From contig JAZLMM010000021.1 of the NCBI GenBank assembly GCA_045598705.1, positions 1 to 15,679 on the forward strand: 15,679 bases of DNA, in the 5' to 3' direction. The position numbers and the translations under genes are program-made. The notes beneath the pieces are model-generated. The model was not told where the DNA came from, made no database searches, and worked only from the letters and a program-made list of their open reading frames with translations. Shown piece after piece: positions 1-7,973 of this stretch (the stretch's first letter is position 1; every line of letters begins with the position of its first letter). The DNA is from Scatonaster sp045598705. GTDB taxonomy: Bacteria > Bacillota > Clostridia > Saccharofermentanales > Saccharofermentanaceae.

Positions 1-38
1 CCAGCTATAATTTCTGTTTAGCAGAATTGACGAAATTT

Positions 39-72
39 CCGTAATAAGAATAAAAAATAATTCTTATTACGG
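39..72 (+). terminator. AT-rich inverted repeat, possible terminator of the upstream gene
   Basis: A perfect 13-base inverted repeat: arms 39-51 and 60-72 around an 8-base A-rich loop, followed by four T residues (73-76). Outside a small bulge, 31-35 (CGAAA) can pair with 74-78 (TTTCG) and lengthen the stem. The stem is AT-rich and the T tract short, so it would be a modest intrinsic terminator for a gene left of the window. The right arm occupies the place where the -35 region of the ileS promoter should be, so an operator role is also possible. The sequence alone does not decide between the two. Confidence 0.45.
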
Positions 73-80
73 TTTTCGTA

Positions 81-89
81 TGTTATAAT
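81..89 (+). promoter_or_regulatory. Extended -10 promoter of the ileS operon
   Basis: A perfect TATAAT at 84-89 is preceded by TG at 81-82, giving an extended -10 element (TGnTATAAT). The -35 position at 17-bp spacing (61-66) reads TTCTTA, a poor match to TTGACA, as is often seen with extended -10 promoters. Transcription would start near 96, leaving a leader of about 26 bases before the ileS ATG. A second TATAAT at 6-11 may belong to another promoter whose -35 is outside the window. Confidence 0.6.
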
Positions 90-121
90 GACGGGAGCTT
101 TTGTAAAGTTGAGGTTTTGGC

Positions 122-3100
122 ATGTATAATAAAGTTTCGAAAGACATGAAGTTTATCGATCGAGAGCAGGAAGTTCTGAAGTTCTGGAAAGAGAACGATA
201 TTCAGAAGAAGTCTATCCGTCCAGAGAAGGATGGCGCGCCGAGTTTTACACTCTATGATGGACCGCCGACAGCCAATGGTAAACCTCACATTGGACACAT
301 TAAGACACGTGTCATCAAGGACCTCTTCCCGAGATACCACTCCATGAAGGGTGAACATATCCAGTTTAAGGCTGGATGGGATACACACGGTCTTCCGGTT
401 GAGCTGGAAGTCGAGAAGATGCTGGGCATCAACGGAAAGCCGCAGATTGAGGACTACGGTGTAGAACCGTTCATCCAGAAGTGTAAGGAGTCCGTATGGA
501 AGTATAAGGGCGAGTGGGAGCAGATGTCTGACCGCGTTGGTTTCTGGGCAGATATGGAGCACCCGTATGTTACATACGATAACAACTATATCGAGTCTGA
601 ATGGTGGGCTCTGAAGACCATGTGGAACAAGGATATGCTCTACAAGGGTCATAAGATTGTTCCGTATTGCCCACGTTGTGGTACGGCTTTGAGTAGCCAC
701 GAAGTTGCTCAGGGCTATAAGGCTGTGAAAGAGAATTCTGTATTCGTTCGCTTCAAGGCAGTAGGTGAAGAGGATACTTACTTTGCTGCTTGGACGACGA
801 CGCCTTGGACACTTCCATCTAATGTAGCACTCTGTGTCAGCCCGACGGATGAGTATGTCAAGATCGCTGTACCGAAGGATCTGGACGGTACTGAGAAGAA
901 AGTCATGTACTACATGGCCGGTTGTCTTGTACCACAGCTTTTCGACGAGTATGAGATCATTGAGCGCTATGAGGGTACGGATCTCGTAGGAAAGAAGTAT
1001 GAAGCGCTTCTCCCGTATTCCGCGGAATTGGTTGAAAAGAGCAGACAGGAAGCCTTCAAAGTTTGCGCAGACAGCTATGTTACCATGAGTGATGGTACCG
1101 GTATCGTTCACATTGCACCGGCATTCGGTGAAGATGACGCACGTGTCGGTCGTGACAATAATCTGCCGTTCGTACAACTTGTTAAGGAAGACGGAACGCT
1201 TCCGGAGGCTTGTGAAGAGTTCGCAGGTCTTTTCGTCAAAGATGCTGACCCGCTGATCATCAAGAAACTCAACATGGAAGGCAAGCTTCTGAAGAAGATG
1301 CCTTACGAACATGATTATCCGTTCTGCTGGAGATGTGATACACCACTCATCTACTATGCAAGATCTTCTTGGTTCATTGCCATGACGAAGGTCAAGGATC
1401 AGCTCGTGAAGAGCAACCGTATGGCAACATGGTATCCGGAGACGATTCGTGACGGCCGTATGGGTAACTTCCTTGAGAACGTTGTAGACTGGGGTATTTC
1501 CCGTGAACGTTATTGGGGTACACCACTTCCGGTCTGGGAGTGCGAGTGTGGCCATCGTCAGTGCATCGGTTCTATCGAAGAACTGAAGAAGAACTCGACA
1601 GACTGCCCGGATGAGATCGAGCTTCATAAGCCTTACGTAGATAAGGTTCATGTTACTTGTGAGAAGTGCGGCAAGCCGATGACACGTGTACCGGAGGTAA
1701 TCGACTGCTGGTTCGACTCTGGTGCGATGCCATTTGCTCAATTCCACTATCCTTTCGAGAACAAGGAGTTCTTCGAAGCGCATTATCCGTGTCAGTTCAT
1801 CTCTGAGGCACTTGACCAGACACGTGGATGGTTCTACTCCTTGCTGGCAATCAGCACCCAGCTGTTCCAGCGTTCTCCATTCGAGAATGTTATCGTTATG
1901 GGTCTTGTTCAGGATAAGGACGGCCTGAAGATGAGTAAGCATAAGGGTAACGTAGTTGACCCGTGGGATATCCTGAACCGTCAGGGTGCCGATGCGGCAA
2001 GATGGTATTTCTATAGTGCCAATGCACCGTGGTTGCCGTCCCGTTTTGACCATGCAAACGTTGATCAGATCCTTGCGAAGTTCATGGGTACGCTCTGGAA
2101 TACTTATGCGTTCTATATCACCTATGCAGATATTGATGAATTTGATCCGAACAAGTATGCACTTGAGTATGACAAGTTGTCTGTCATGGATAAGTGGATC
2201 CTGTCCCGCTTGAATTCATTGATCGATACCGTTGACAGCAAGATGCAGGCTTATGACATCACGGGTGCTTCCCGTATGATGGAAAGCTTTGTCGATGAAC
2301 TCTCGAACTGGTATGTTCGTCGTGGTCGTGAGAGATACTGGGGTTCTGAAATGACGCAGGACAAGATCAATGCATACATGACGCTCTATACTTGCCTTGA
2401 ACAGTTCTCTCGTCTGGCTGCACCGTTTATTCCGTTCATGACAGAATCCATCTATCAGAATATCGTTCGTTCCGTGAATTCGGATGCGCCGCTTTCCATC
2501 CATATGTGTGACTATCCGGTTGCTAAGAAGGAATGGATCCTGCCGGAACTCGAGCGTGAGATGGACGACATCCAGAAGATCGTTGAGATGGGCCGTTCCT
2601 GCCGTCAGGCTGCGAACATCAAGAACCGTCAGCCTTTGGCTACGTTGTATGCTGTTTGTGAAGACGAGTTGCCGGAAGAATATAGCACCATCATCAAGGA
2701 AGAATTGAATGTACATGAAGTTGTCTTCATGAAGGATGCATCCTCGCTTCTTGACTATAAGTTCAAGCCACAGCTGAGAACGCTCGGAAGAAAACTGGGG
2801 GCGAAGCTCAATGCGGCCAAGGAAGTCATTGCAGCACTGCCTGGTAAGGAGACCATGGCTAAGCTGAATGCAGATGGCAAGATTACGATCGAAGTAGATG
2901 GCGAATCTTTCGAACTGCTTACAGAAGACCTGCTGGTAGAGAATGTACAGCCGGAAGGCCTGTCCACACAGTCTGACAAGAACTTCACGGTTTCTTTGGA
3001 TACCAAACTTGATGATGCGCTGATTGAAGAAGGTTACGTACGTGAGATCATCTCCAAGATTCAGAACCTCCGTAAGACTTCTGGATTTGAGATCACAGAT

Positions 3101-3274
3101 CGTATCGCAATCGCTTACCAGTGTGAGGAGAAGCTGGCTGCAATCTTTACCAAGTATGGTGAAGAGATTGCTTCCGGTGTTCTGGCGACATCCATTGTTG
3201 CAGAAACTTCCGATGATGCGAAAGAAATTGACGTGAACGGTGAGAAAGCAAGCGTAAGCCTGAAGAAGGCTTGA
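122..3274 (+). CDS. ileS: Isoleucyl-tRNA synthetase, type-II-like
   Basis: Charges tRNA(Ile) with isoleucine in the cytoplasm and edits misactivated valine. Class I signatures are visible: HIGH at residues 56-59 and KMSKH at 603-607. The CP1 editing domain carries TTTPWTLPSN at 225-234. Cysteine pairs at C183/C186 and C402/C405, plus C474/C476 with C513/C516, look like zinc knuckles. At 1050 residues it is longer than the 920-residue Bacillus-type enzyme and fits the eukaryote-like type II group, which is known for reduced mupirocin sensitivity. The HIGH motif is in the normal order, not the swapped form reported for hyper-resistant enzymes. The start at 122 is supported by GAGG at 111-114; ATG 146 is a weaker alternative. 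It opens the operon, and the M50 protease gene follows after 31 bases. No T-box fits between promoter and start. Confidence 0.97.
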   Translation: MYNKVSKDMKFIDREQEVLKFWKENDIQKKSIRPEKDGAPSFTLYDGPPTANGKPHIGHIKTRVIKDLFPRYHSMKGEHIQFKAGWDTHGLPVELEVEKMLGINGKPQIEDYGVEPFIQKCKESVWKYKGEWEQMSDRVGFWADMEHPYVTYDNNYIESEWWALKTMWNKDMLYKGHKIVPYCPRCGTALSSHEVAQGYKAVKENSVFVRFKAVGEEDTYFAAWTTTPWTLPSNVALCVSPTDEYVKIAVPKDLDGTEKKVMYYMAGCLVPQLFDEYEIIERYEGTDLVGKKYEALLPYSAELVEKSRQEAFKVCADSYVTMSDGTGIVHIAPAFGEDDARVGRDNNLPFVQLVKEDGTLPEACEEFAGLFVKDADPLIIKKLNMEGKLLKKMPYEHDYPFCWRCDTPLIYYARSSWFIAMTKVKDQLVKSNRMATWYPETIRDGRMGNFLENVVDWGISRERYWGTPLPVWECECGHRQCIGSIEELKKNSTDCPDEIELHKPYVDKVHVTCEKCGKPMTRVPEVIDCWFDSGAMPFAQFHYPFENKEFFEAHYPCQFISEALDQTRGWFYSLLAISTQLFQRSPFENVIVMGLVQDKDGLKMSKHKGNVVDPWDILNRQGADAARWYFYSANAPWLPSRFDHANVDQILAKFMGTLWNTYAFYITYADIDEFDPNKYALEYDKLSVMDKWILSRLNSLIDTVDSKMQAYDITGASRMMESFVDELSNWYVRRGRERYWGSEMTQDKINAYMTLYTCLEQFSRLAAPFIPFMTESIYQNIVRSVNSDAPLSIHMCDYPVAKKEWILPELEREMDDIQKIVEMGRSCRQAANIKNRQPLATLYAVCEDELPEEYSTIIKEELNVHEVVFMKDASSLLDYKFKPQLRTLGRKLGAKLNAAKEVIAALPGKETMAKLNADGKITIEVDGESFELLTEDLLVENVQPEGLSTQSDKNFTVSLDTKLDDALIEEGYVREIISKIQNLRKTSGFEITDRIAIAYQCEEKLAAIFTKYGEEIASGVLATSIVAETSDDAKEIDVNGEKASVSLKKA

Positions 3275-3305
3275 GTCGCTGGCGTAAGAAGTGTAGGGAG
3301 ACAAC

Positions 3306-4040
3306 ATGCTGATTTATAATATATTTTCTTCTTCTATGTCTTTCTCGGAGAAGATTATCTACCTGACGCTGTTTATTATGGTGTTGGCCTTCTCGCTCTC
3401 TATCCATGAGTTTATGCATGCTTGGGTAGCAGAGAAGATGGGTGATGATACCCCAAGAAGACAGGGACGAATCTCGCTTAACCCAATGGCTCATATCGAT
3501 CCAGCTGGTGCGATTCTCTTGTTCCTAGCCGGATTTGGTTGGGGCAAGCCCGTTCAGATTAATCCGAATAACCTGAAACGATTCAAGCGATGGAACTGCG
3601 AACGATTGATTAGTCTTGCAGGTGTTTTTGCCAATTTTGTGATGGCATTGATTTCTTCCTTGTTCTTTACGTTCTTCTTCGTGTATTTCCGTTCACACGG
3701 AGCAAGTTCGGAGAAGGTGTGGATGATCCAGAATATCGTCTTGTTTTTCTTCGAAATGCTTACGAGTATTAACCTTGGTCTGATGGCATTCAACTTGATT
3801 CCTGTTCCACCGTTGGATGGATACCGCTTCGTATATACCTTCATTCCGTATAAGATGCGCAATACCTTTAATAGTTTGGTGAAATATACATCCTATGCTT
3901 TCTTGGTGCTGATCCTTCTTGAGAATTTCACGCACGTGAGTCTCCTGTCAAGATTAATCGGATGGATTGAGACACCATTCGTTAAAGTAATCGAGTTGAT
4001 CACAGATCCTTTGGAATCTTGGCTGTGGGACATTCTTTAA
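3306..4040 (+). CDS. Membrane zinc metalloprotease, M50 (site-2 protease) family
   Basis: Predicted intramembrane metalloprotease of 244 residues. The zinc-binding HExxH motif is HEFMH at residues 34-38 inside the first membrane helix. The second M50 motif, NxxPxxxLDG, is at 163-172 and supplies the third zinc ligand (D171). Hydrophobic stretches near 15-33, 62-80, 101-127, 143-165 and 192-207 suggest about five membrane passes. No PDZ domain is present, so this is the short, PDZ-less type and not RseP/RasP. GGGAG at 3296-3300 lies 5 bases before the ATG. M50 genes beside trpS and scpAB are common in Clostridia, but the substrate of this group is not established; cleavage of an anti-sigma factor or another membrane regulator would be inference only. 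Confidence 0.88.
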   Translation: MLIYNIFSSSMSFSEKIIYLTLFIMVLAFSLSIHEFMHAWVAEKMGDDTPRRQGRISLNPMAHIDPAGAILLFLAGFGWGKPVQINPNNLKRFKRWNCERLISLAGVFANFVMALISSLFFTFFFVYFRSHGASSEKVWMIQNIVLFFFEMLTSINLGLMAFNLIPVPPLDGYRFVYTFIPYKMRNTFNSLVKYTSYAFLVLILLENFTHVSLLSRLIGWIETPFVKVIELITDPLESWLWDIL

Positions 4041-4091
4041 TGAACATATTAACTTCTGCAAGAAAGACTTGTTGAAAGAATAGAGGTAAAC

Positions 4092-5096
4092 ATGGACAAT
4101 AAAATCGTATTATCAGGAACTAGACCGACAGGTAACATCCATCTTGGCAACTATTTTGGTGCCATTGAGAACTGGGTGAGACTTCAGGACCAGCATGAAT
4201 GTTATTTCTTCATCGCCGACTGGCATGCATTGACCACCGGTTATGCCGATACAGATGTTCTTCGTAAGAATACACTGGGCCTTCTTGCAGACATTCTGGC
4301 AAGTGGTGTTGATCCGGAGAAAGCAACGATCTTCCTGCAGTCTGATGTGAAGCAGCATGCAGAACTTTATCTGCTTCTGGGTATGAATACACCTCTTTCT
4401 TGGTTGGAAAGATGCCCGACATACAAGGACATGATCGCGAACATGTCTTCTGAGAAGGACATTATGACATACGGTTTCCTTGGCTATCCGACCCTGATGG
4501 CTGCGGATATTCTGATGTATCGCGCCGATTATGTACCGGTTGGTGAAGACCAGTCTGCACATCTTGAGATTACCCGTGAGCTGGCTCGTCGTTTCAATTA
4601 TCTTTATAAGTCTGAGGTGCTTCCTGAACCACAGCCTCTCTTTACGAAGGCGAAAGTACTTCCGGGTACAGATGGAAGAAAGATGAGTAAGAGTTATGGT
4701 AATACCATTGCATTAGCTGATACACCGGAAGAAGTAAAGAAGAAGGTCATGGGCATGATTACTGACCCGGCTCGTATTCGTAAGGATGATCCAGGTCATC
4801 CGGATATCTGCACAGTCTATGCTTTCCATAAGGTCTTCAATGAGGATAAAGTACCTGAGATCGAACAGCAATGCAAGGGTGGTTGCATCGGTTGCGTAGC
4901 TTGTAAGCGTATGCTCCAGGAGAAGATTGCAGAGTTCCATACACCGATTTACGAGAAGCGTACAGCACTTCTTGAGGACGAACCGAAGCTTCTTGAGATT
5001 CTGCGTCAGGGCCGTGAACGGGCTACAAAACGCGCCGAAGAAACCATGAAGGAAGTAAGAAAAGCCGTGAAGATTGGCTTTGATACGGAAGCATAA
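4092..5096 (+). CDS. trpS: Tryptophanyl-tRNA synthetase with putative Fe-S cysteine motif
   Basis: Charges tRNA(Trp) with tryptophan. At 334 residues it has the normal bacterial size. The class I signatures are HLGN at residues 17-20 (variant HIGH) and KMSKS at 197-201. Cysteines at 240, 261, 265, 268 and 271 include the pattern C-x20-C-x6-C-x2-C (C240, C261, C268, C271). This closely resembles the C-x22-C-x6-C-x2-C set that binds a [4Fe-4S] cluster in Thermotoga maritima TrpRS, so a cluster near the anticodon-binding region is likely here. AGAGG at 4082-4086 sits 5 bases before the ATG. The 51-base gap after the M50 gene shows neither a clear promoter nor a T-box, so expression probably depends on the operon. 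Confidence 0.96.
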   Translation: MDNKIVLSGTRPTGNIHLGNYFGAIENWVRLQDQHECYFFIADWHALTTGYADTDVLRKNTLGLLADILASGVDPEKATIFLQSDVKQHAELYLLLGMNTPLSWLERCPTYKDMIANMSSEKDIMTYGFLGYPTLMAADILMYRADYVPVGEDQSAHLEITRELARRFNYLYKSEVLPEPQPLFTKAKVLPGTDGRKMSKSYGNTIALADTPEEVKKKVMGMITDPARIRKDDPGHPDICTVYAFHKVFNEDKVPEIEQQCKGGCIGCVACKRMLQEKIAEFHTPIYEKRTALLEDEPKLLEILRQGRERATKRAEETMKEVRKAVKIGFDTEA

Positions 5097-5124
5097 GACG
5101 GAGAAGTCTTGAGGTAGATTGGAA

Positions 5125-5943
5125 ATGGCGACAATGGACAATCCACAAGTCAGACTTCGTAAGTTTGAAGGCCCGCTGGACCTTCTGTTTCATTTGATTG
5201 AAAAGAACGACATAGATATTTACGATATTCCGATTGCCGAGATTACAGACCAGTACATGGACTATCTGGAGAAGATGAGTTCGCTGGACATGGAGGTGGC
5301 ATCGGAATTTCTGCTTATGGCCGCTACGCTGGTACATATCAAGTCTAGAATGCTTCTTCCTGATCATCGAATCAATGAAGAAGAGACGGAACCGGATCCG
5401 AGAGAAGAACTTGTCGTCAAACTCTTGGAATATCGTCGTTGTAAGATGATGGCTGAAGACTTGAAAGATCGCTACCGTGATTTCTCGAAATGTATGTATC
5501 GTTTGCCGCAGACACCTGCTTCCCTCGGGATCAAGCCAGAGAGCATACCTGCGCCTGTTGATGAATCGCAGTTGAGTAAAAGCGTGGAAGATGTATGTGA
5601 ACGCAATAAGACACGTTTCGCGGATATCGCATCCAAGATCACCCATATCTTGAAACGCGACAAGTTCTCGATTCGTGATAAAATCAGAGTGGTTTGGAAT
5701 CATATTGTAGGAAAAGGGAAAGTGTTTTTTCATGAGATATTTCCGAACCATCAGGTGGATAAGATGGACCGAATCGTTGGCTTCTTGGCTGTACTGGAAC
5801 TTCTTCGAGGTGATCAGATTGTTGCCGAACAGGAGAAACCTTTCGATGTGATTCTGATTGAAACCAAGAAAGATCAACTCGACGAGGAGAGATTTGGTCT
5901 GAATCGAAGTGAAGAAACGAAGGAGTTGGCCGCATATGATTGA
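5125..5943 (+). CDS. scpA: Segregation and condensation protein A (kleisin)
   Basis: Kleisin subunit of the SMC-ScpAB condensin, which bridges the two SMC heads and compacts and segregates the chromosome. The N-terminal signature (FEGPLDLLFHLIEKNDIDIY followed by DIPIAEITDQY) is clear, an acidic middle region follows, and the C-terminal part carries the winged-helix that binds the SMC head. The product is 272 residues, typical of the family. The start at ATG 5125 is chosen because GAGG at 5111-5114 lies 10 bases upstream; an in-frame TTG at 5119 is too close to that site and ATG 5134 too far. Gap to trpS is 28 bases. The stop overlaps the scpB start by 8 bases, so the two partners are probably translationally coupled. 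Confidence 0.94.
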   Translation: MATMDNPQVRLRKFEGPLDLLFHLIEKNDIDIYDIPIAEITDQYMDYLEKMSSLDMEVASEFLLMAATLVHIKSRMLLPDHRINEEETEPDPREELVVKLLEYRRCKMMAEDLKDRYRDFSKCMYRLPQTPASLGIKPESIPAPVDESQLSKSVEDVCERNKTRFADIASKITHILKRDKFSIRDKIRVVWNHIVGKGKVFFHEIFPNHQVDKMDRIVGFLAVLELLRGDQIVAEQEKPFDVILIETKKDQLDEERFGLNRSEETKELAAYD

Positions 5944-6598
5944 AGGCGAGAAGCAGGAAAACAAGATTACCTTGCAGGAATTACCGGCAGCACTGGAAGC
6001 GGTGCTCTTCGTTCATGGTGATCCGATTTCATGCGACCAGCTTGCTGAAATTACCCAGATGCCTAAAGAGGTGCTGGATGAGACGCTGACCCGTATGATG
6101 AAAGAGTATGAGACGAATCCATGGGGCGGACTTATGATTCGTAAAGTGGATGATGCTTATGTTATGTGCACCAAACCTTCCATGAAGCCCGTACTCGAGA
6201 AACTCTTTGCACCGCGTTCGCGCCCGCCTATGTCCCAGGCGACATATGAGACACTTGCTGTGATTGCCTATAACCAGCCAGTGACGCGTGCACAGATCGA
6301 AGCGGTCCGAGGCGTCAGTTCTGACTCGATCGTTTCCAGACTGATAGAAAGAGGACTGGTCGAAGAATGCGGGAACCTGGATGCACCTGGACGTCCGACT
6401 CTATTCCGTACGACGAAGCAGTTCCTTCTGGAATTCGGTATTTCCTCTGTGTCTGAGATGCCGGCTATGGAATTAATGATGTATAAGACGATTCGCGATC
6501 TTCAGGATTCTCTGGAAACAGCATCCGGTATGAAGGATGACCGACAGATTTCTATTGAAAACTGGATGGAAGGTCAAAAGGGAGATGAGGAACAATGA
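5936..6598 (+). CDS. scpB: Segregation and condensation protein B
   Basis: Dimeric winged-helix protein that binds the ScpA kleisin within SMC-ScpAB. The 220-residue product shows the family layout: an N-terminal winged helix beginning with LEAVLFVHGDPISCDQLAEI and a second one containing TYETLAVIAYNQPVTRAQIE and RGVSSDSIVSRL, followed by APGRPTLFRTTKQFL. The start at ATG 5936 is chosen because AAGGAG at 5920-5925 lies 10 bases upstream; an in-frame GTG at 5909 lies deep inside scpA and has no good ribosome binding site. Start and scpA stop overlap by 8 bases, and the stop overlaps the next gene in an ATGA junction. Confidence 0.94.
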   Translation: MIEGEKQENKITLQELPAALEAVLFVHGDPISCDQLAEITQMPKEVLDETLTRMMKEYETNPWGGLMIRKVDDAYVMCTKPSMKPVLEKLFAPRSRPPMSQATYETLAVIAYNQPVTRAQIEAVRGVSSDSIVSRLIERGLVEECGNLDAPGRPTLFRTTKQFLLEFGISSVSEMPAMELMMYKTIRDLQDSLETASGMKDDRQISIENWMEGQKGDEEQ

Positions 6599-7521
6599 GC
6601 ATGGAAGAGAAAAGAAGTGATTCATTGTCAAGTGTAGTCGATCGTATCACCGATGCGATGGATTCTATGAGCAAAGGCCAGAAGGCGATTGCTCGCTATA
6701 TACTGAATAATTACGAGAATGCAGCGTATATGACGGCTGCGAAACTTGGTGAAGCAACCGGAGTCAGCGAATCGACCGTCGTTCGTTTCTCCATGGAGTT
6801 AGGCTATGAAGGTTATCCTCATTTCCAGAAAGCGTTGCTGGAAGAACTCAAGGTAAAGCTGACATCTGTACAGCGTCTCAATGCTGCAAGTCGTTTTGCC
6901 GACGATGCTTCTGTTTTGAAATCGATCCTTCAGGCTGATATGGACAGCTTGAAGCACACGTATGAGAATCTTGATGATCAGGCTTTCAGTCAGGCTGTTA
7001 CGACGATCTTACAGGCGAAGAAGATTTACATTATGGGCCTTCGAAGTTCATCTCCGCTATCTTCTTTCATGCAGTTCTACATGACGATTTTGTTTGACGA
7101 TGTGGTTCATATTCATAGTAATAGTGCAAATGAAGTCTTTGAGCAGATCCTGCCAATTGGTCCGGGAGACGTCATGATTGGCATCAGTTTTCCAAGATAT
7201 TCCACACGAACGATCAAATCTATGCAGTATGCAAGAGAGCGTGGCGCGAGCGTGATTGTCATCACAGATAAGGCGGACACACCTATGACCGAAAATGCCG
7301 ATGTGGCGCTTTTTGCACGGTCGGATATGGCTTCGTTTGTGGATTCACTTACTGCACCACTGTCATTGATCAATGCACTGCTTGTTGCGTTAGGTATGCA
7401 TCGGAAGAGCCATATCGAAGCTTCTTTCGAGTCACTTGAGAAGCTTTGGGAAGAGTATAAGGTATACGATACCGGCAAAGACAGAAACTTAGTTCCGGAG
7501 AAATTGAAGGAGGAAGAATAG
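6595..7521 (+). CDS. MurR/RpiR-family transcriptional regulator with SIS domain
   Basis: Predicted 308-residue regulator. An N-terminal RpiR-type helix-turn-helix domain spans about residues 16-92 (ESTVVRFSMELGYEGYPHFQ at 59-78). It is followed by an SIS sugar-phosphate-binding domain at about 132-268, including GISFPRYSTRTIKSM and ASVIVITDKADTP. The family normally senses phosphosugars and controls sugar or amino-sugar catabolism genes. No such genes lie nearby; it overlaps scpB by 4 bases (ATGA) and the next gene by 1 base, so its expression is tied to chromosome-segregation and translation genes. The effector is unknown. An alternative start at ATG 6601 would shorten it by two residues. 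The C-terminal tail is acidic (KLKEEE). Confidence 0.9.
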   Translation: MSMEEKRSDSLSSVVDRITDAMDSMSKGQKAIARYILNNYENAAYMTAAKLGEATGVSESTVVRFSMELGYEGYPHFQKALLEELKVKLTSVQRLNAASRFADDASVLKSILQADMDSLKHTYENLDDQAFSQAVTTILQAKKIYIMGLRSSSPLSSFMQFYMTILFDDVVHIHSNSANEVFEQILPIGPGDVMIGISFPRYSTRTIKSMQYARERGASVIVITDKADTPMTENADVALFARSDMASFVDSLTAPLSLINALLVALGMHRKSHIEASFESLEKLWEEYKVYDTGKDRNLVPEKLKEEE

Positions 7522-7940
7522 TGAAAGAAATCATTGCGAGTAGTAAATTGACAGCTTCAGCGGCGATACAAATAGCGCTTACCAATTCAAGAGAAGAAGA
7601 AGCACAATTGAAAACTTCCTTAAAAGAAGAAGATATCAGTGCAACCGCAGCGGATTTCGGCGGGGAGTTTATCACGTCGGTTTCTAAAATCATCGAGCGT
7701 TGCGTTGTGGCTGCACAACGTGAGGGCATCATCGGCGCAAGTCATAACGAAGAAGGGGCACTTGCTGGCGCAGCTAGGGAAGCAATCTCCCAGATTACTT
7801 CCAAGGCGATAGGACTCAATGTCGGTGGGAAGATTGGTATCGCTCGTTATAGCGATCATTTGAGCGTTTGCGTATATTTTGGAATCGGACTTTTACATTT
7901 GAATGAAATTGCAATCGGCTTAGGCCATCGTGCAATTTAA
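7521..7940 (+). CDS. HutP-family protein, function uncertain
   Basis: A 139-residue protein that I assign to the HutP family by its C-terminal half (QREGIIGASHNEEGALAGA, then a glycine-rich stretch, and a GLGHRAI end resembling the GVGINHI end of Bacillus HutP). Bacillus HutP is an RNA-binding antiterminator of the hut operon that needs L-histidine and Mg2+. By eye, the positions of its three metal-binding histidines (H73, H77, H138) are Gly, Gly and Glu/Ala here, so the histidine switch is probably absent. Residues 1-40 look poorly conserved and charged. The start is GTG 7521, sharing one base with the preceding stop, with a perfect AAGGAGG at 7507-7513. No hut genes are nearby. Family assignment is fairly firm; the role is unknown, and RNA binding would be inference. 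Confidence 0.75.
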   Translation: MKEIIASSKLTASAAIQIALTNSREEEAQLKTSLKEEDISATAADFGGEFITSVSKIIERCVVAAQREGIIGASHNEEGALAGAAREAISQITSKAIGLNVGGKIGIARYSDHLSVCVYFGIGLLHLNEIAIGLGHRAI

Positions 7941-7973
7941 TATGTGATTTTTGTTTATTAGGAGGATGATCAA

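Noticed and set aside
83..3307. Very long minus-strand open frames opposite ileS (656 and 363 codons)
   Set aside because: They mirror ileS, whose codon bias avoids the codons (TTA, CTA, TCA) that would create stops on the other strand. No ribosome binding site and no recognisable domain; the plus-strand product is unmistakable.
4041..4091. T-box or promoter before trpS
   Set aside because: Only 51 bases lie between the genes, with no specifier-type structure, no terminator and no convincing -10/-35 pair.
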